The notes: generated from the sequence alone by a model not told the origin. DNA of 64,000 nucleotides from Aradus depressus (GCA_963662175.1 OY759226.1:29170065-29234064); one strand, 5' to 3'; positions 46,601 through 52,000 are shown, numbered from the stretch's first letter. Numbers and translations are program-made.

Positions 46601-47377
46601 AGTCAAGTAGTAGTGGGGGTAAGTATTCTTACTCAACGTTTTTCTGAAAGTTTTTGTGATAACTAGCACTTGGTCAAAATGGCGACTCAAAGTTTCACTG
46701 TATAGACGATGGAGGATTACTGTCACTCCAATAACAGTACCAGTACTTCCTGCTTGACCATTCTTTGAAAGTCGCTATAAAGCTCATCTTTCGAACGCCT
46801 ATTTCAAGGGCTTTTAGAAACAGGAACAGTTTACTGTATTTGTGAAATAGGGAGAGTGCAAGTAAGCATTTCCATAAAAGCAATATTTTATTTATTGGGC
46901 AGCCATTTCGTAACAATAAAATATACAAAAAAAAAATGCCTCGAACAAACATTTCTTCTTTTTGAAAGGCCCTTACAAATTTTGTGAAACCCCTTTAAAT
47001 TTTTAAGTTAGTATGCATGCAGCGCTTCTGCTGGAGGACTAAGTCAACATAATGCCACCACTTATATTGTCTCTTGGTATGGTATGGTAAAGAAAGCACG
47101 TTGTCCCATATTGATACAACCGCTCTACGGAGGGTGAATCATTACTTCTGGGACACACTGTATATAAAATCCAAACTTTGTCTGTCGGATTCAGATATAA
47201 AATACAAACTTTGTCTGTCTGACTGTTACCTCATGTATATGTATACCGGAAACCTGCGGTGTTTCAAGGAAGGCCCAACATAGATTATAGGCTAAGTGGT
47301 ATAGATAAAGATGACTTACTTGCACAATTGAGGATGAGGAGGCAGAGTGACGCTGCAGCTGGAAGTGCACCCCCCAT
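10304..47377 (-). CDS. Cad87A: Cad87A / CDH23-like cadherin, 35 coding exons, 1871 aa
   Basis: Large single-pass adhesion protein. Assembled from 35 exons (listed one by one) whose phases all agree and whose coding length is 5616 nt. Order: signal peptide (residues 1-19), 14 EC repeats ending near residues 126, 239, 354, 468, 582, 686, 790, 911, 1017, 1124, 1225, 1339, 1457 and 1561, a membrane-adjacent domain (1562-1665), a membrane helix (about 1678-1704) and a 165-residue tail. CDH23-like marks: the membrane-adjacent domain with ELSNVTNSLVVIDDIKYHID then VLKQIDSQYDFLKDYY, and the tail motif NPLWIEQ. Insect Cad87A is, from memory, about 1975 aa with the same layout. Such cadherins form calcium-dependent links at epithelial or sensory cell surfaces. 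Linkers after EC2, 6, 7, 8, 9 and 11 depart from DxNDN. An in-frame ATG at 47389 is an alternative start, although TTGCAG just before 47380 could be an acceptor instead. Cad74A, Cad99C/PCDH15 or another long cadherin is less likely. Confidence 0.85.
11320..11470 (+). pseudogene. LINE ORF2 C-terminal fragment
   Basis: The plus strand reads FLCLLCNLKEVEDLFHFVG then CPVLREARQRWLG, a Cys-His knuckle typical of the C-terminal end of some non-LTR retrotransposon ORF2 proteins. AT-rich sequence follows to about 11580. It lies in intron 34 of the cadherin gene, opposite in orientation. Confidence 0.6.
11641..11787 (-). CDS. Cad87A: Cadherin exon 34 (cytoplasmic)
   Basis: 49 codons: VDNTYATIQHPNRRSSLNTM, DYATLGGSV, SHSHSQQ. 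NTYATIQ and RRSS are plausible tyrosine and basophilic phosphorylation sites (inference). Acceptor ATTTCAG, donor GTGAGG. Confidence 0.9.
12046..12182. repeat. Long imperfect hairpin in a cadherin intron
   Basis: Arms 12046-12110 and 12118-12182 pair along about 65 bases with several mismatches around a 7-base loop. The innermost GACTGAT pairs with ATCAGTC, and TTGCAGCC with GGCTGCAA. It could be a fold-back MITE or a small-RNA precursor. A tRNA-like box B (GGTTCGAACTC) lies just upstream at 12011. Confidence 0.75.
12428..12536 (-). CDS. Cad87A: Cadherin exon 33 (cytoplasmic)
   Basis: One base plus 36 codons: KLKLYEEQELTMHVFCEPEG, then SSEDPRDSIDMSA. Acidic and serine-rich. Acceptor TTGCAG, donor GTAAGC. 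Confidence 0.88.
13092..13193 (-). CDS. Cad87A: Cadherin exon 32 (cytoplasmic)
   Basis: One base, 33 codons and two bases: IVSEPIDMKQSDMLIKK, then NTTENPLWIE. The NPLW motif recurs in CDH23/PCDH15-type tails. Acceptor GATCAG, donor GTAAGT. Confidence 0.9.
13229..13422 (-). mobile_element. SINE family 1, partial copy
   Basis: Matches the middle and head of the tRNA-derived SINE seen in full at 27443-27773, including the TTTATTTTACCTCCCAGATA block. The tRNA-like head is damaged. It lies about 35 bases upstream of cadherin exon 32. Confidence 0.7.
13770..13894 (-). CDS. Cad87A: Cadherin exon 31 (transmembrane helix)
   Basis: 41 codons plus two bases. The hydrophobic stretch ALAALIALLIVLFVGCVSVI is the membrane segment, followed by VVCCCFRHW with cysteines that could be lipidated. 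Acceptor TTTGCAG, donor GTAACT. Confidence 0.93.
13983..14118 (-). CDS. Cad87A: Cadherin exon 30 (membrane-adjacent domain, part 2)
   Basis: One base plus 45 codons: CDMYLHVVDIRTQMI, DVLKQIDSQYDFLKDYY, IENVV. It corresponds to the CDH23 stretch of the form VVNRDTNRILDVDRVIQ before the membrane. Acceptor GTTGAAG, donor GTAAGT. Confidence 0.92.
14532..14574. repeat. Near-perfect palindrome
   Basis: AATATTGTCTATTTCACAAA and its exact reverse complement are separated by four bases. The arm sequence is shared with the structured repeat family at 16428-16580, 36706-36840 and elsewhere. Confidence 0.85.
15251..15426 (-). CDS. Cad87A: Cadherin exon 29 (membrane-adjacent domain, part 1)
   Basis: 58 codons plus two bases: IWIYEEQQLIRVILSRPPEE, ELSNVTNSLVVIDDIKYHID. 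This resembles the ferredoxin-like membrane-adjacent fold of CDH23 and PCDH15. Acceptor GTGCCAG, donor GTGAGT. Confidence 0.92.
15875..16164 (-). CDS. Cad87A: Cadherin exon 28 (EC14)
   Basis: Two bases plus 96 codons, the longest coding exon: GGELVAQLTATDLDAGLNG, FAISDSGKLTTAALVAEYN, VVARERAPPFNEAKATVN. It is the last EC repeat and has no DxNDN after it, as expected before a membrane-adjacent domain. Acceptor GTGTAG, donor GTAAGT. Confidence 0.93.
16395..16580 (+). repeat. Structured dispersed repeat, full inverted form
   Basis: Arms 16428-16456 and 16551-16580 are inverted copies containing ACACGAATGT / ACATTCGTGT. The centre (16483-16510) reads CTGAAGA, then GGTAGCAATACC, then GAAA, a hammerhead-like core. 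Other copies: 36706-36840, 45262-45360 (minus) and a diverged one at 38305-38410 (minus). Confidence 0.7.
16917..17031 (-). CDS. Cad87A: Cadherin exon 27 (EC13 end)
   Basis: 38 codons plus one base: SLDLKNLKASESIAHLTVQ, linker VLDENDNAPVF, QPQYNA. Acceptor GATCAG, donor GTGAGT. Confidence 0.93.
17630..17770 (+). mobile_element. SINE family 1, rearranged fragment
   Basis: Contains a degenerate box B (GGTTCAAAACTC) followed directly by the SINE tail block (GTCGGGCTCAT ... GAAAGAGCGCTCTAGTAG ... GCATGAGCCA). The middle of the element is missing. Confidence 0.65.
17942..18141 (-). CDS. Cad87A: Cadherin exon 26 (EC13)
   Basis: Two bases plus 66 codons: GVEAVDRDEGDNARVYYYLV, FSVDRLDGSILTRQSLDRE, VKATNDPDYYASK. 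Acceptor CTCCCAG, donor GTACAG. Confidence 0.93.
18462..18785 (-). mobile_element. GC-rich LINE-like 3' end with poly(A)
   Basis: The minus strand is a GC-rich sequence ending in a run of A (plus-strand poly-T at 18462-18472). Base composition differs sharply from its surroundings. A stop-free plus-strand frame here looks accidental. Best read as the 3' untranslated end of an R1-like retroposon; the clade is a guess. Confidence 0.5.
19049..19211 (-). CDS. Cad87A: Cadherin exon 25 (EC12 end, EC13 start)
   Basis: 54 codons plus one base: VVLAARDHGSPTWYEAL, linker LQDIDDNLPVF, FFIKENAPPVTRL. Acceptor GAACTTAG; LINE-derived sequence ends within about 20 bases upstream of it. Donor GTGAGA. Confidence 0.93.
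19225..19700 (-). pseudogene. R1-like LINE ORF2 C-terminal remnant
   Basis: The minus strand reads HWMFQILSGQGDFSSSC, then GGVETPEHVVLECPLYNGPR, the C-terminal zinc knuckle typical of R1-type and related LINEs (CP...ETxEHVLxxCP). Frameshifts follow. It ends within about 20 bases of the acceptor of cadherin exon 25. Confidence 0.65.
20289..20486 (-). CDS. Cad87A: Cadherin exon 24 (EC12)
   Basis: 66 codons, residues 1240-1305: NDEAAGTVVLTVKAIDSD, FSIDENTGEMRSKKALDRE. Canonical LDRE and DxD. Acceptor GTTTCAG, donor GTACGG. Confidence 0.93.
20737..20762 (+). repeat. Poly-G tract
   Basis: Run of about 26 G in intron 23 of the cadherin gene. Likely quadruplex forming. Confidence 0.85.
21768..22132 (+). 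mobile_element. 5'-truncated LINE with intact C-terminal frame and poly(A)
   Basis: An open frame from 21772 to the TAG at 21907 reads VDAMLRSQESWDEGCDF, then ALQERADKEQ, followed by a GC-rich 3' tail and an A run at 22115-22132. This layout matches the 3' end of an R1-like or related LINE. It stops 27 bases from the donor of cadherin exon 23, on the opposite strand. Confidence 0.6.
22159..22367 (-). CDS. Cad87A: Cadherin exon 23 (EC11 end, EC12 start)
   Basis: Two bases plus 69 codons: VFRLDPVTGIMYPRISLQG, VTDGLHTDSAIIDIFV, linker AINHNTPAF (far from DxNDN). It is hemmed in by a SINE 26 bases away on the acceptor side and a LINE poly(A) 27 bases away on the donor side. Confidence 0.92.
22393..22726 (+). 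mobile_element. tRNA-derived SINE family 1, near-full copy
   Basis: The head GAGGGCGCCGGTAGCTCAGT holds a box A-like motif, with a degraded box B (GATTCGAAACCC) 50 bases on. A TTTATTTTATCTGGGAGGTA block and a tail ending near GGACATGAATCATAA follow. Starts 26 bases from the acceptor of cadherin exon 23. Confidence 0.85.
23860..24040 (-). CDS. Cad87A: Cadherin exon 22 (EC10 end, EC11)
   Basis: 60 codons plus one base: VHIKIRDVNDNPPEF (canonical linker), ILQLRALDRDSSS, FSIASGNIA. Acceptor GTTGTAG, donor GTACCC. Confidence 0.92.
24779..25048 (-). CDS. Cad87A: Cadherin exon 21 (EC10)
   Basis: 90 codons, residues 1020-1109: SEYTMWVEENTKEGTVIG, ATDDDAGEAGQIVYRLSQ, SRKLDREAREEVTLQVIATD. All EC calcium motifs are intact here. 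Acceptor TTTCAG, donor GTAAGA. Confidence 0.93.
25728..25830 (-). mobile_element. SINE family 1 tail fragment
   Basis: Tail block only (ACTACGAGGTCATATCGC ... CGACTCTACGGTGGGAGTCC), with its outer part rearranged. Confidence 0.6.
25945..26102 (-). CDS. Cad87A: Cadherin exon 20 (EC9 end)
   Basis: Two bases plus 52 codons: VVRTRTRVDYEKTPQLELVL, SDTGVPPLSS, linker IININDMNPVF. VDYEK replaces LDRE and NINDM replaces DxNDN. Acceptor GGGTAG, donor GTACCT. Confidence 0.9.
26744..26959 (-). CDS. Cad87A: Cadherin exon 19 (EC8 end, EC9)
   Basis: Residues 895-966: TLIITIIDVNDFAPMF, EEQPPGTVLGTFTALDQD, YFEVNNIT. The donor is ACAG|GTCGTT, a weak 5' splice site, but it is the only one giving the right phase for exon 20. 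Confidence 0.85.
27104..27178. repeat. Two tandem 38-bp copies
   Basis: TTAGTAAGTACAGTTTTCGC followed by AGRGAGAACATTTAAAA, twice in a row, in intron 18 of the cadherin gene. Confidence 0.8.
27443..27773 (-). mobile_element. tRNA-derived SINE family 1, best copy
   Basis: On the minus strand: head GAGGGCGCCGGTAGCTCAGT then GGTATGCGTG, box B GGTTCGAACCC, the TTTATTTTATCTGGGAGGTA block, then a tail ending GCCCGGGCATGAGTCATAA. About 331 bp. It has a pol III promoter-like A/B box pair and no coding capacity. A (TA)n run follows on the head side. Confidence 0.9.
28076..28208 (-). CDS. Cad87A: Cadherin exon 18 (EC8 middle)
   Basis: 44 codons plus one base: DFFSVDQRTGLVTVAKPLR, then REIAAILRITVLVTD. 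LDRE is replaced by PLRREI. Acceptor TTTGCAG, donor GTATAT. Confidence 0.9.
29712..29867 (-). CDS. Cad87A: Cadherin exon 17 (EC8 first part)
   Basis: 52 codons, residues 799-850: VKEDAKIGEVVHQLVAKDLD, then NYAATDPIS. Acceptor GATGCAG, donor GTGAGT. Confidence 0.9.
30838..30935 (-). CDS. Cad87A: Cadherin exon 16 (EC7 end)
   Basis: Two bases plus 32 codons: TPALTGTSTLSVTV, linker ANTNDKVPFF (DxNDN changed to NTNDK), ending QRAE. Acceptor ATTTCAG, donor GTAACA. Confidence 0.9.
31330..31521 (-). CDS. Cad87A: Cadherin exon 15 (EC7 middle)
   Basis: Residues 702-765: GTSVGKVVAHDADTGINSE, then KLDFDRRNSYSVHIIAVDG. Phase 1 at both ends. Acceptor TTGTAG, donor GTATAC. Confidence 0.92.
31626..31749 (-). 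CDS. Cad87A: Cadherin exon 14 (EC6 end, EC7 start)
   Basis: 41 codons plus one base: ASDGVFNVECSV, linker VLDVNNNIPIF (NDN changed to NNN), VTVPENFPK. Acceptor ATTTTAG, donor GTAAAA. Confidence 0.9.
32318..32482 (-). CDS. Cad87A: Cadherin exon 13 (EC6 middle)
   Basis: 55 codons, residues 606-660: ARDVDKTSEISYSI, IDSVTGEITV, HLTVQ. EC6 lacks a LDRE-like motif. Acceptor TTTGTCAG, donor GTAAGT. Confidence 0.9.
33306..33461 (-). CDS. Cad87A: Cadherin exon 12 (EC5 end, EC6 start)
   Basis: 52 codons, residues 554-605: ATDDEGRG, linker LNDNNDNAPLF, then SYKAIIDEGSP. Acceptor ATTGTAG, donor GTAAAT. Confidence 0.92.
33588..33699 (-). CDS. Cad87A: Cadherin exon 11 (EC5 middle)
   Basis: One base plus 37 codons: FEVDNKTGVITVAECE, then CLDFETKSVYYLNLQ. 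Two cysteines in this exon may form a disulfide. Acceptor CTGTTAG, donor GTATGT. Confidence 0.9.
35682..35920 (-). CDS. Cad87A: Cadherin exon 10 (EC4 end, EC5 start)
   Basis: Residues 437-515 plus two bases: VIAEETETAARLSS, linker VTDANDNSPQF, then TITATDADTGSFG. The split codon with exon 11 gives M. Acceptor TGTTTTAG, donor GTAAGA. Confidence 0.93.
36340..36359 (+). repeat. Poly-G tract
   Basis: Run of about 20 G followed by a GA-rich stretch, in intron 9 of the cadherin gene. Confidence 0.85.
36479..36634 (-). CDS. Cad87A: Cadherin exon 9 (EC4 middle)
   Basis: 52 codons, residues 385-436: GVNAKFALKLSDVSGAF onward, with LDYENPNNRKFILL in place of LDRE. Acceptor CGTTGAG, donor GTGAGT. Confidence 0.9.
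36706..36845 (+). repeat. Structured dispersed repeat, second copy
   Basis: Shares TTGTTAAGTCGTGG, TGAAGATGGTAGCAATACCG and the downstream TTGTGAAATAGA block with 16470-16560, then continues into a CTTTGTATTAAGTGTTTCAC arm. Here the first core base is T (TTGAAGA). Confidence 0.7.
37655..37855 (-). CDS. Cad87A: Cadherin exon 8 (EC3 end, EC4 start)
   Basis: 67 codons, residues 318-384: linker IKDVNDEPPQF, then EYRVSLSESTPPGTPL and TVTDPDI. Donor GTAACA. Acceptor CTGTTCAG. Confidence 0.92.
38305..38410 (-). repeat. Structured dispersed repeat, diverged copy
   Basis: The minus strand has CTGACGA, a weak GGTAAATGTC stem, then GAAAC, followed by CTTGTGGAATAGACAATATG and a block that recurs at 6930-6962, 30361-30400 and 58848-58880 (AACGCGGACATA-type). 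Confidence 0.6.
38991..39103 (-). CDS. Cad87A: Cadherin exon 7 (EC3 middle)
   Basis: Residue 280 (split N) and 37 codons, with DYFLLDPESGELRTG and KPLDREAL, a canonical LDRE. Acceptor TTTTCCAG, donor GTAACT. A degraded copy of this exon lies at 40690-40775. Confidence 0.92.
40484..40772. repeat. Inverted repeat with (AT)n centre, carrying decayed exon-7 copies
   Basis: Arm 40484-40580 on the plus strand matches the reverse complement of 40655-40772. Both contain TACCTCCTTGTGGATCC, GGAATTCACCGCTAGC and GGTCCGTAGAA. The centre 40577-40641 is nearly pure AT dinucleotide. Confidence 0.85.
40690..40775 (-). pseudogene. Decayed duplicate of cadherin exon 7
   Basis: The minus strand reads TTTGATTTTCCGGATCCGAT then a frame beginning DPMDYLLVDPES, against DPLDYFLLDPES in the real exon 7 (39103-38991). 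The similarity runs into the upstream intron, so it is a DNA-level duplication. The acceptor AG is changed to CG and a deletion shifts the frame after PES, so it cannot act as an exon. Confidence 0.85.
40805..40997 (-). CDS. Cad87A: Cadherin exon 6 (EC2 end, EC3 start)
   Basis: Residues 216-279. The linker reads VVDIQDSPPVF, so DxNDN is altered to DIQDS. EC3 then starts with QEDDPIGTLVMKVHARDGD. Donor GTAGGT, phase 1. The next intron begins almost at once with the decayed exon-7 duplicate. Confidence 0.9.
41158..41372 (+). mobile_element. tRNA-derived SINE family 2, full copy with poly(A)
   Basis: The head GGTGGCCGTGCGGGCTAGAG resembles a tRNA-Leu/Ser box A region, with box B GGTTCGAATCCCG. 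A TTTTATTTCGTAGATAAAAC block and a run of A (41355-41372) follow. An AAGATTTAG-like sequence on both sides suggests the target duplication. Confidence 0.85.
42406..42540 (-). CDS. Cad87A: Cadherin exon 5 (EC2 middle)
   Basis: 45 codons, residues 171-215: FPNTCEKFDI at the start, LNYSERQLYQLLLIAT at the end. The usual LDRE is replaced by LNYSE. Acceptor TTTTTAG, donor GTAAGT. Confidence 0.9.
42657..42782 (-). CDS. Cad87A: Cadherin exon 4 (EC2 start)
   Basis: 42 codons, residues 129-170: DPYEISVSEDTKIGTT onward with a FCKEHEM end. The donor is ATG|GTATTC, weaker than average. The cysteine here may pair with the one in exon 5. Confidence 0.88.
43637..43753 (-). CDS. Cad87A: Cadherin exon 3 (EC1 end)
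   Basis: 39 codons, residues 90-128, ending with the canonical calcium linker LDVNDNPPVF. Acceptor TTTTCAG, donor GTAAGT. Confidence 0.92.
43920..44340 (+). other. GC-rich insertion of unknown type
   Basis: A block with strong GC bias inside an AT-rich intron (between cadherin exons 2 and 3), ending at an AACCAACCAACCAAACC run. Overlapping frames exist but none looks conserved. Probably retroposon-derived. Confidence 0.4.
44670..44878 (-). CDS. Cad87A: Cadherin exon 2 (EC1, first part)
   Basis: Residues 20-89. It holds NEPPEF, SEDLSPGTLVG and the LDHE motif that stands in for LDRE in EC1. Acceptor TTTGTGCAG, donor GTAAGA. The upstream intron (2.4 kb) contains MITE-like elements. Confidence 0.9.
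45262..45360 (-). repeat. Structured dispersed repeat, third copy
   Basis: The minus strand reads TTGTTAAGTTGTGG, CTGAAGA, CGGTAGCAATACCG, AAAATACTCCC. The hairpin around the GCAA loop is perfect. Confidence 0.75.
46444..46863. mobile_element. Fold-back element with about 70-bp inverted termini
   Basis: Left end ACTTGCACTCTCCCTATTTC through TACAGTAAAC and AGCTCTT; the right end is its imperfect reverse complement from about 46790 to 46863. No transposase frame. It lies in intron 1 of the cadherin gene. Confidence 0.8.
47320..47377 (-). CDS. Cad87A: Cadherin exon 1 (signal peptide)
   Basis: 19 codons plus one base: MGGALPAAASLCLLILNCA, a clear signal peptide with cleavage probably near its end. 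Donor GTAAGT, phase 1, which joins exon 2 to give NVSGNEPPEF. An upstream in-frame ATG at 47389 would add four residues. Confidence 0.85.
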
Positions 47378-47547
47378 CTCCTGCAACATCAGTCAAACAA
47401 TAGCAAAATAATGGATGATTCCAAAGTAAGATGGCTATCGTTAGATAACACATTTCAAATGTTTCAATAAGAGCTGGTTCAAATATCTGAATGAGAACAG
47501 TTTACCAACTATTTGAAACAAAATTAGAACCCGACTTATTGTAGTAA

Positions 47548-47811
47548 GGGGGCGTTCAAGTATTACGTAACGCAATTTGGGGGGGAAGGGGGGGTTTGGT
47601 AAAACGTTACGATGCGTTACAGGGGCGGGAGGGGGGCAACTAGGGAATTAAAATATCCCAAGTTGGCAACCATTTTCGTTTATGTTTTACGGGGAATCCC
47701 GTATTGTACGTCATTTTTATTTTGTTTTCGTTATGTGCGTTACATCGGGGGGGGGGGGGGGGGGGGTCAAAAATCTTCAAAAATTGCGTTACGTAATACT
47801 TGAACGCCCCC
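47548..47811. mobile_element. MITE with 30+ bp inverted termini and TAA target duplication
   Basis: Termini GGGGGCGTTCAAGTATTACG and its reverse complement, continuing TAACGCAATTT. TAA is present on both sides (47545-47547 and 47812-47814), as in PIF/Harbinger-type insertions. Internal poly-G runs. It lies just upstream of the cadherin start exon. Confidence 0.85.
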
Positions 47812-48149
47812 TAACCAATCTCTTCAAATATTACTGATTGGACCAAATAAATATATAATAATCAAGGATGGGTCATTAAGAATAAAATATGTTTCTACAT
47901 ACACGTATAAAACATAATCTGTTCTGTTTTTTAAACATATATGTAGGGTCTTTACTAGTTGCAATAAGAGAAAAAATTAATATTATAATTTGTAATAATT
48001 ATTTCATGATATACACTCATTAGACCAGGTAGGTACATGCAACTCCACTAGACCAGGTAGGTACATGCAACTCCAGATCGACTGGTGGTCGTTTGGTCAG
48101 TAATAATAATACTATTTATTTTCGTTAAAACCATAACATGGTAATAGGA

Positions 48150-48222
48150 TACGTCATAAGATAGCTCTGGTAGTAGGCGATATGCCATGTAGTTAAAGCC
48201 CGGGCCTGAGTCATAATAAATA
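48150..48222 (+). mobile_element. SINE family 1 tail fragment
   Basis: AGCTCTGGTAGTAGGCGATA through AAAGCCCGGGCCTGAGTCAT matches the family 1 tail only. Confidence 0.65.
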
Positions 48223-48384
48223 ACTATACAGCAGATGAATAGGCCGGCAACGAATAACTTTTACTTACTGCTTAAATCTAATATGTAACTAAAATACTGA
48301 ACTAGGAACGGATCTTGGAGGTGTTAAACAACAAATGAGTCTTCAAGGGATGAAAAGATTTTGACAGCAATGGGCTAATATTCT

Positions 48385-48453
48385 ACATGTAGATTGTACA
48401 ATAAAACTAGATATTCTACATGTAGATTGTACAATAAAACTAGATATTCTACA
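48385..48453. repeat. Short tandem repeat, about two 33-bp units
   Basis: The unit begins ATTCTACATGTAGATTGTAC and repeats twice plus a partial copy. Confidence 0.8.
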
Positions 48454-48740
48454 TGATTTACTCAGAGTTGATTTATGTAAATTACTTAAATTATCTACTG
48501 TCATCTTTCTAACAAACTTGGCTGTTGTCGTCAACTATTTAAGAAAGTCGTCGGTGAATCACCTTTAATGTACTTAACTACTAAATGCTGTATCGATAAA
48601 TTCATTACATCGGTAGTTATTAGGGTTTTTGATTTGAGCCCCCCCCCCCCCTGAACCCCCTACCCTCGACCGATCTCGCTGAAGTTTGATAGGTTATGTC
48701 CTCATTGGGTTTTGACTTCTAATATGAAATTTCATGTCGA

Positions 48741-49000
48741 GGGAGGATGTCCCACATATGTGCTACAGGAGGAAGGGCTGGTGGATAGAGCCACTGTGGG
48801 AGGATGTCCCACTTATGTGCTACAGGAGGAAGGGCTGGTGGATAGAGCCACTGTGGGAGGATGTCCCACATATGTGCTACAGGAGGAAGGGCTGGTGGAT
48901 GGAGCCACTGTGGGAGGATGTCCCACATATGTGCTACAGGAGGAAGGGCTGGTGGATGGAGCCACTGTGGGAGGATGTCCCACATATGTGCTACAGGAGG
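48741..49000. repeat. Minisatellite, 4.5 copies of 57 bp
   Basis: Period 57 bp (starts 48741, 48798, 48855, 48912, 48969) with a few point differences. The period is a multiple of three, so long frames arise on both strands; these are artefacts. It begins directly after a Helitron-type dispersed repeat (48560-48740). Confidence 0.92.
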
Positions 49001-50000
49001 GCGCCCAAATGAGGAAGCAGCCAGTCCCCAGGTACCTCCCCCTCTCTCATCAGAGACGGTAGGCCACTTGATACAATTGTATTTCCTTTGCTGATTTTGT
49101 TCTCCTCATATGAGTTAGCGGATAGGCAACTCTTGGGTACGTACCGAGGATATATTTAGGATGTCCTCAGATCTCAGTTCTTCCTGCCAGCAGTCTCCTG
49201 GGCGGTCTTCTGCCCCACTGCACTGTCCTCATCCAATACAATTTACATATATTAGTTTCTTGATCACCTTTATTTCTTGCTATTTACTGTTGTTAATGGC
49301 CTCCTTTCTAACAGAGCCATTTTTACAATAACTTTTACAGGCAAATATGGGTAGAGAAATAAATGTGTTTTATTACATCCAGCTACAAAGTATAGGGGAA
49401 GTAATGTAATGTATCAGTAAGACAATCTTGATTTTTATCTCAATTTTATATTTTTCAACCCCTAAATCCAAAAATGAAAAAAAAAAAAATCATGTCTTTT
49501 TTTGTGTGGACACGAAAGTATTCCTTCGATAGAACATGAACATATCGACAGGAAATTGTATACGTGTAACAAGACCCCAGGAGGACGACACCTTTAGATT
49601 TTCAGTTAAGTAGGATGAAGAAGAAAGGATCCGCAAAACCTCAATAACCGTTCATGTGAATGAGTTTACATAAAATTCTATATGTGGACCGAGAACTCCT
49701 TAAGCAAGACATGGATTTTCGGCCAAATTTGACGGAGGAAGAGATCTTGGAAGGGTTGTGAAATGTGAAAATGTGCTTAGAGGGGATGTGTCTTTTGATT
49801 TGAGACTGTATCAAATATGTAACTCATTCCATTTCATGTAACCAATAGGGTACACAAAGTAATTTCGTTTTATCTTTATAGATCTCTCCTTGAAATAACA
49901 CAAGCACATGGCTATAAAAGTTTCTGTTTTTGTCCTAACCTTAATCACTTTCCAGGAATAATAGTGGATTTATTATAGTATATACTTAAGATTATTATTA

Positions 50001-50052
50001 TTTTTTGGGGCATTATGTATGACATCCATGGCCCCCGGGAGGGAGTTCTATA
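50001..50052 (-). mobile_element. SINE family 2, tail part (split by Helitron)
   Basis: The minus strand matches the family 2 segment CCATGGATGTC and the block before it. The sequence is interrupted at 50052|50053 and resumes at 53737. Confidence 0.75.
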
Positions 50053-50181
50053 TCTATCTATATAAATAAAAATGAATGGCTAAACCCACGTGGCACTGTC
50101 CTTCTCAACACCATCCTTTCATCCTCCCTCAAGTGCATATCCCCTCCCGAGCCGACGTATTGGCCAACATACCGTGCCAAA

Positions 50182-50403
50182 CTTCCCGATATCCTCGACA
50201 TATTTGTCACCTCCCACCTCCCGTCCATCCATTCCGATATTTATTCCCTTCATGACCTATCCTCTGACCATAGTCCCGTCTTGCTCGTTCTCGCCATCCG
50301 TCCTTTTACTGTTCCTCCTAAACCAAGTCTTATTACCGGACCTGTTGACTGGACAAAATTTAGAAACTTACTAGACGAACAAATAGACTTAAAATTCCTC
50401 TAA
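50182..50403 (+). pseudogene. LINE endonuclease C-terminal remnant
   Basis: Frame reads LPDILDIFVTSHLPSIHSD, then HDLSSDHSPVLLVL, the SDH-containing end of an APE-type endonuclease, then DWTKFRNLLDEQIDL before a stop. Confidence 0.75.
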
Positions 50404-50778
50404 AAACCAAAGACGACACATCTCATAGATACATCTATAAAAAACAGTACAATTCGTGCCATCAACAAGCCTTACTTCCTGACCCCCAGCGTGCCCCTAC
50501 ACATTCGAAAATTGATAACTGACAAACGACGAGCAAGAGCATTATGGCAACGGACTAGGTACCCCTAAAAAACACACCTCAACAACTTGACTAACACACT
50601 GAAGAAAGAACTGCAGCAGATGCGAAATTTGCAATACGAACAGTACACACAGACTATGAATGAAAACAGAACATCTCTTTGGACAGCGACGAGAAGGCTA
50701 CTTTCCTACAAAAATTCCGCCCGACCTCTTCATTATCGTGACGGCTCTTGAGCCAAGTCTGATAAAGAGAAATCCAAC

Positions 50779-51999
50779 ATGTTTGCTTCCCATCTTACTG
50801 AAATATTTACTCCTCACCCCGATATTGTTGATCTCCATCATTATTCCTCAGTCGAAAGCGAGGTAGACAATCCACTTCCACTTTCGCCCCCTTCTAAGTG
50901 CTTCCATCCTTCTTACGTAAGATACATAATTCAACACCTTCCCAAAAAGAAAGCCCCTGGTTATGATTTAATTACCTCCCCTATTTTGAAAACCCTCCCC
51001 AAGAAATCCATTATTTTCCTTACCTACATTTACAACTCCATCCTTCGTACCACTCATTTCCCAAGCCTCTGGAAGCACTCTGTCATAAAAATGATAGCCA
51101 AACCAAACAAGCCCTCCCATCTCCCCAGTTCCTTCAGACCTATCAGCCTCCTTCCTCTCCTAGGAAAAGTTTGTGAGAAACTATTTCTAAGAAGAATCCT
51201 TTCCATACTGGATGGTCAAAACATAATCCCTGATCATCAGTTTGGTTTCCGAAAACACCACTCAACCATACATCAGTGCCATCGCGTTTTAGACATCATT
51301 GCATCTACCCTGGAGCAAAAGCAGTATTGCTCGGCGGCCTTTCTCGACGTTGAACAAGCGTTTGACAGAGTTTGGCACCCGGGCTTACTGTGGAAGCTTA
51401 AAGCAGTCCTTCCCTTCACATTCTTCCTAATCCTAAAATCATACCTTTCTGAAAGAACCTTTTGTGTAAGCCAGGGTCTTGCCCTTTCTCCCGCGTCCCC
51501 ACAAAATGCTGGCGTTACACAAGGTAGTATCCTGGGTCCTATCCTCTACACAATATACACAGCTGATATCCCGACCCATCCATCAACACAACTCCACACC
51601 TTTGCAGATGATACTGCAATCCTCTCTCCTCATCCCGACCCTGTCCTATCATCCAGACACCTACAAGAACACCTGATAACCCTTCAGTCCTGGTACAAAA
51701 AGTGTAGATTGAAGGTGAACGACACAAAATCAGTTCACATCGTCTTCACCCTTCGTCGAAAATATACCTGCCCTCCAGTGTACCTTAACCAAAATCCCAT
51801 CCCTTTAAAAAACGAAGTCCGCTATCTAGGCCTCATACTTGACAAACGTCTAACTTGGAATCCTCACACGAGACTGAAAAGACAAGAAATGAACAGACGT
51901 TATAAACTTCTACTAAGACTATTAGACAAAAGATCCAAACTAACTTTGACAACAAAACGACTTATGTACAACGCAATACTCAAACCTATGTGGACTTAA
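50779..51999 (+). pseudogene. LINE reverse transcriptase domain (Jockey-like)
   Basis: 406 uninterrupted codons. RT motifs in order: APGYDLIT (~residue 60), SFRPISLLP, QFGFRKHHST, AAFLDVEQAFDRVWH, GVTQGSILGPILYT and the catalytic FADDTA box (~residue 274). An upstream TGA cuts it from the endonuclease. One extra A near 51998 shifts the frame just before the ELWG motif. Confidence 0.88.
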
Positions 52000-52000
52000 C

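Noticed and set aside
48712..49094. Overlapping repeat-containing frames on both strands
   Set aside because: They come from a 57-bp tandem repeat whose period is a multiple of three; open frames on both strands show they are artefacts.
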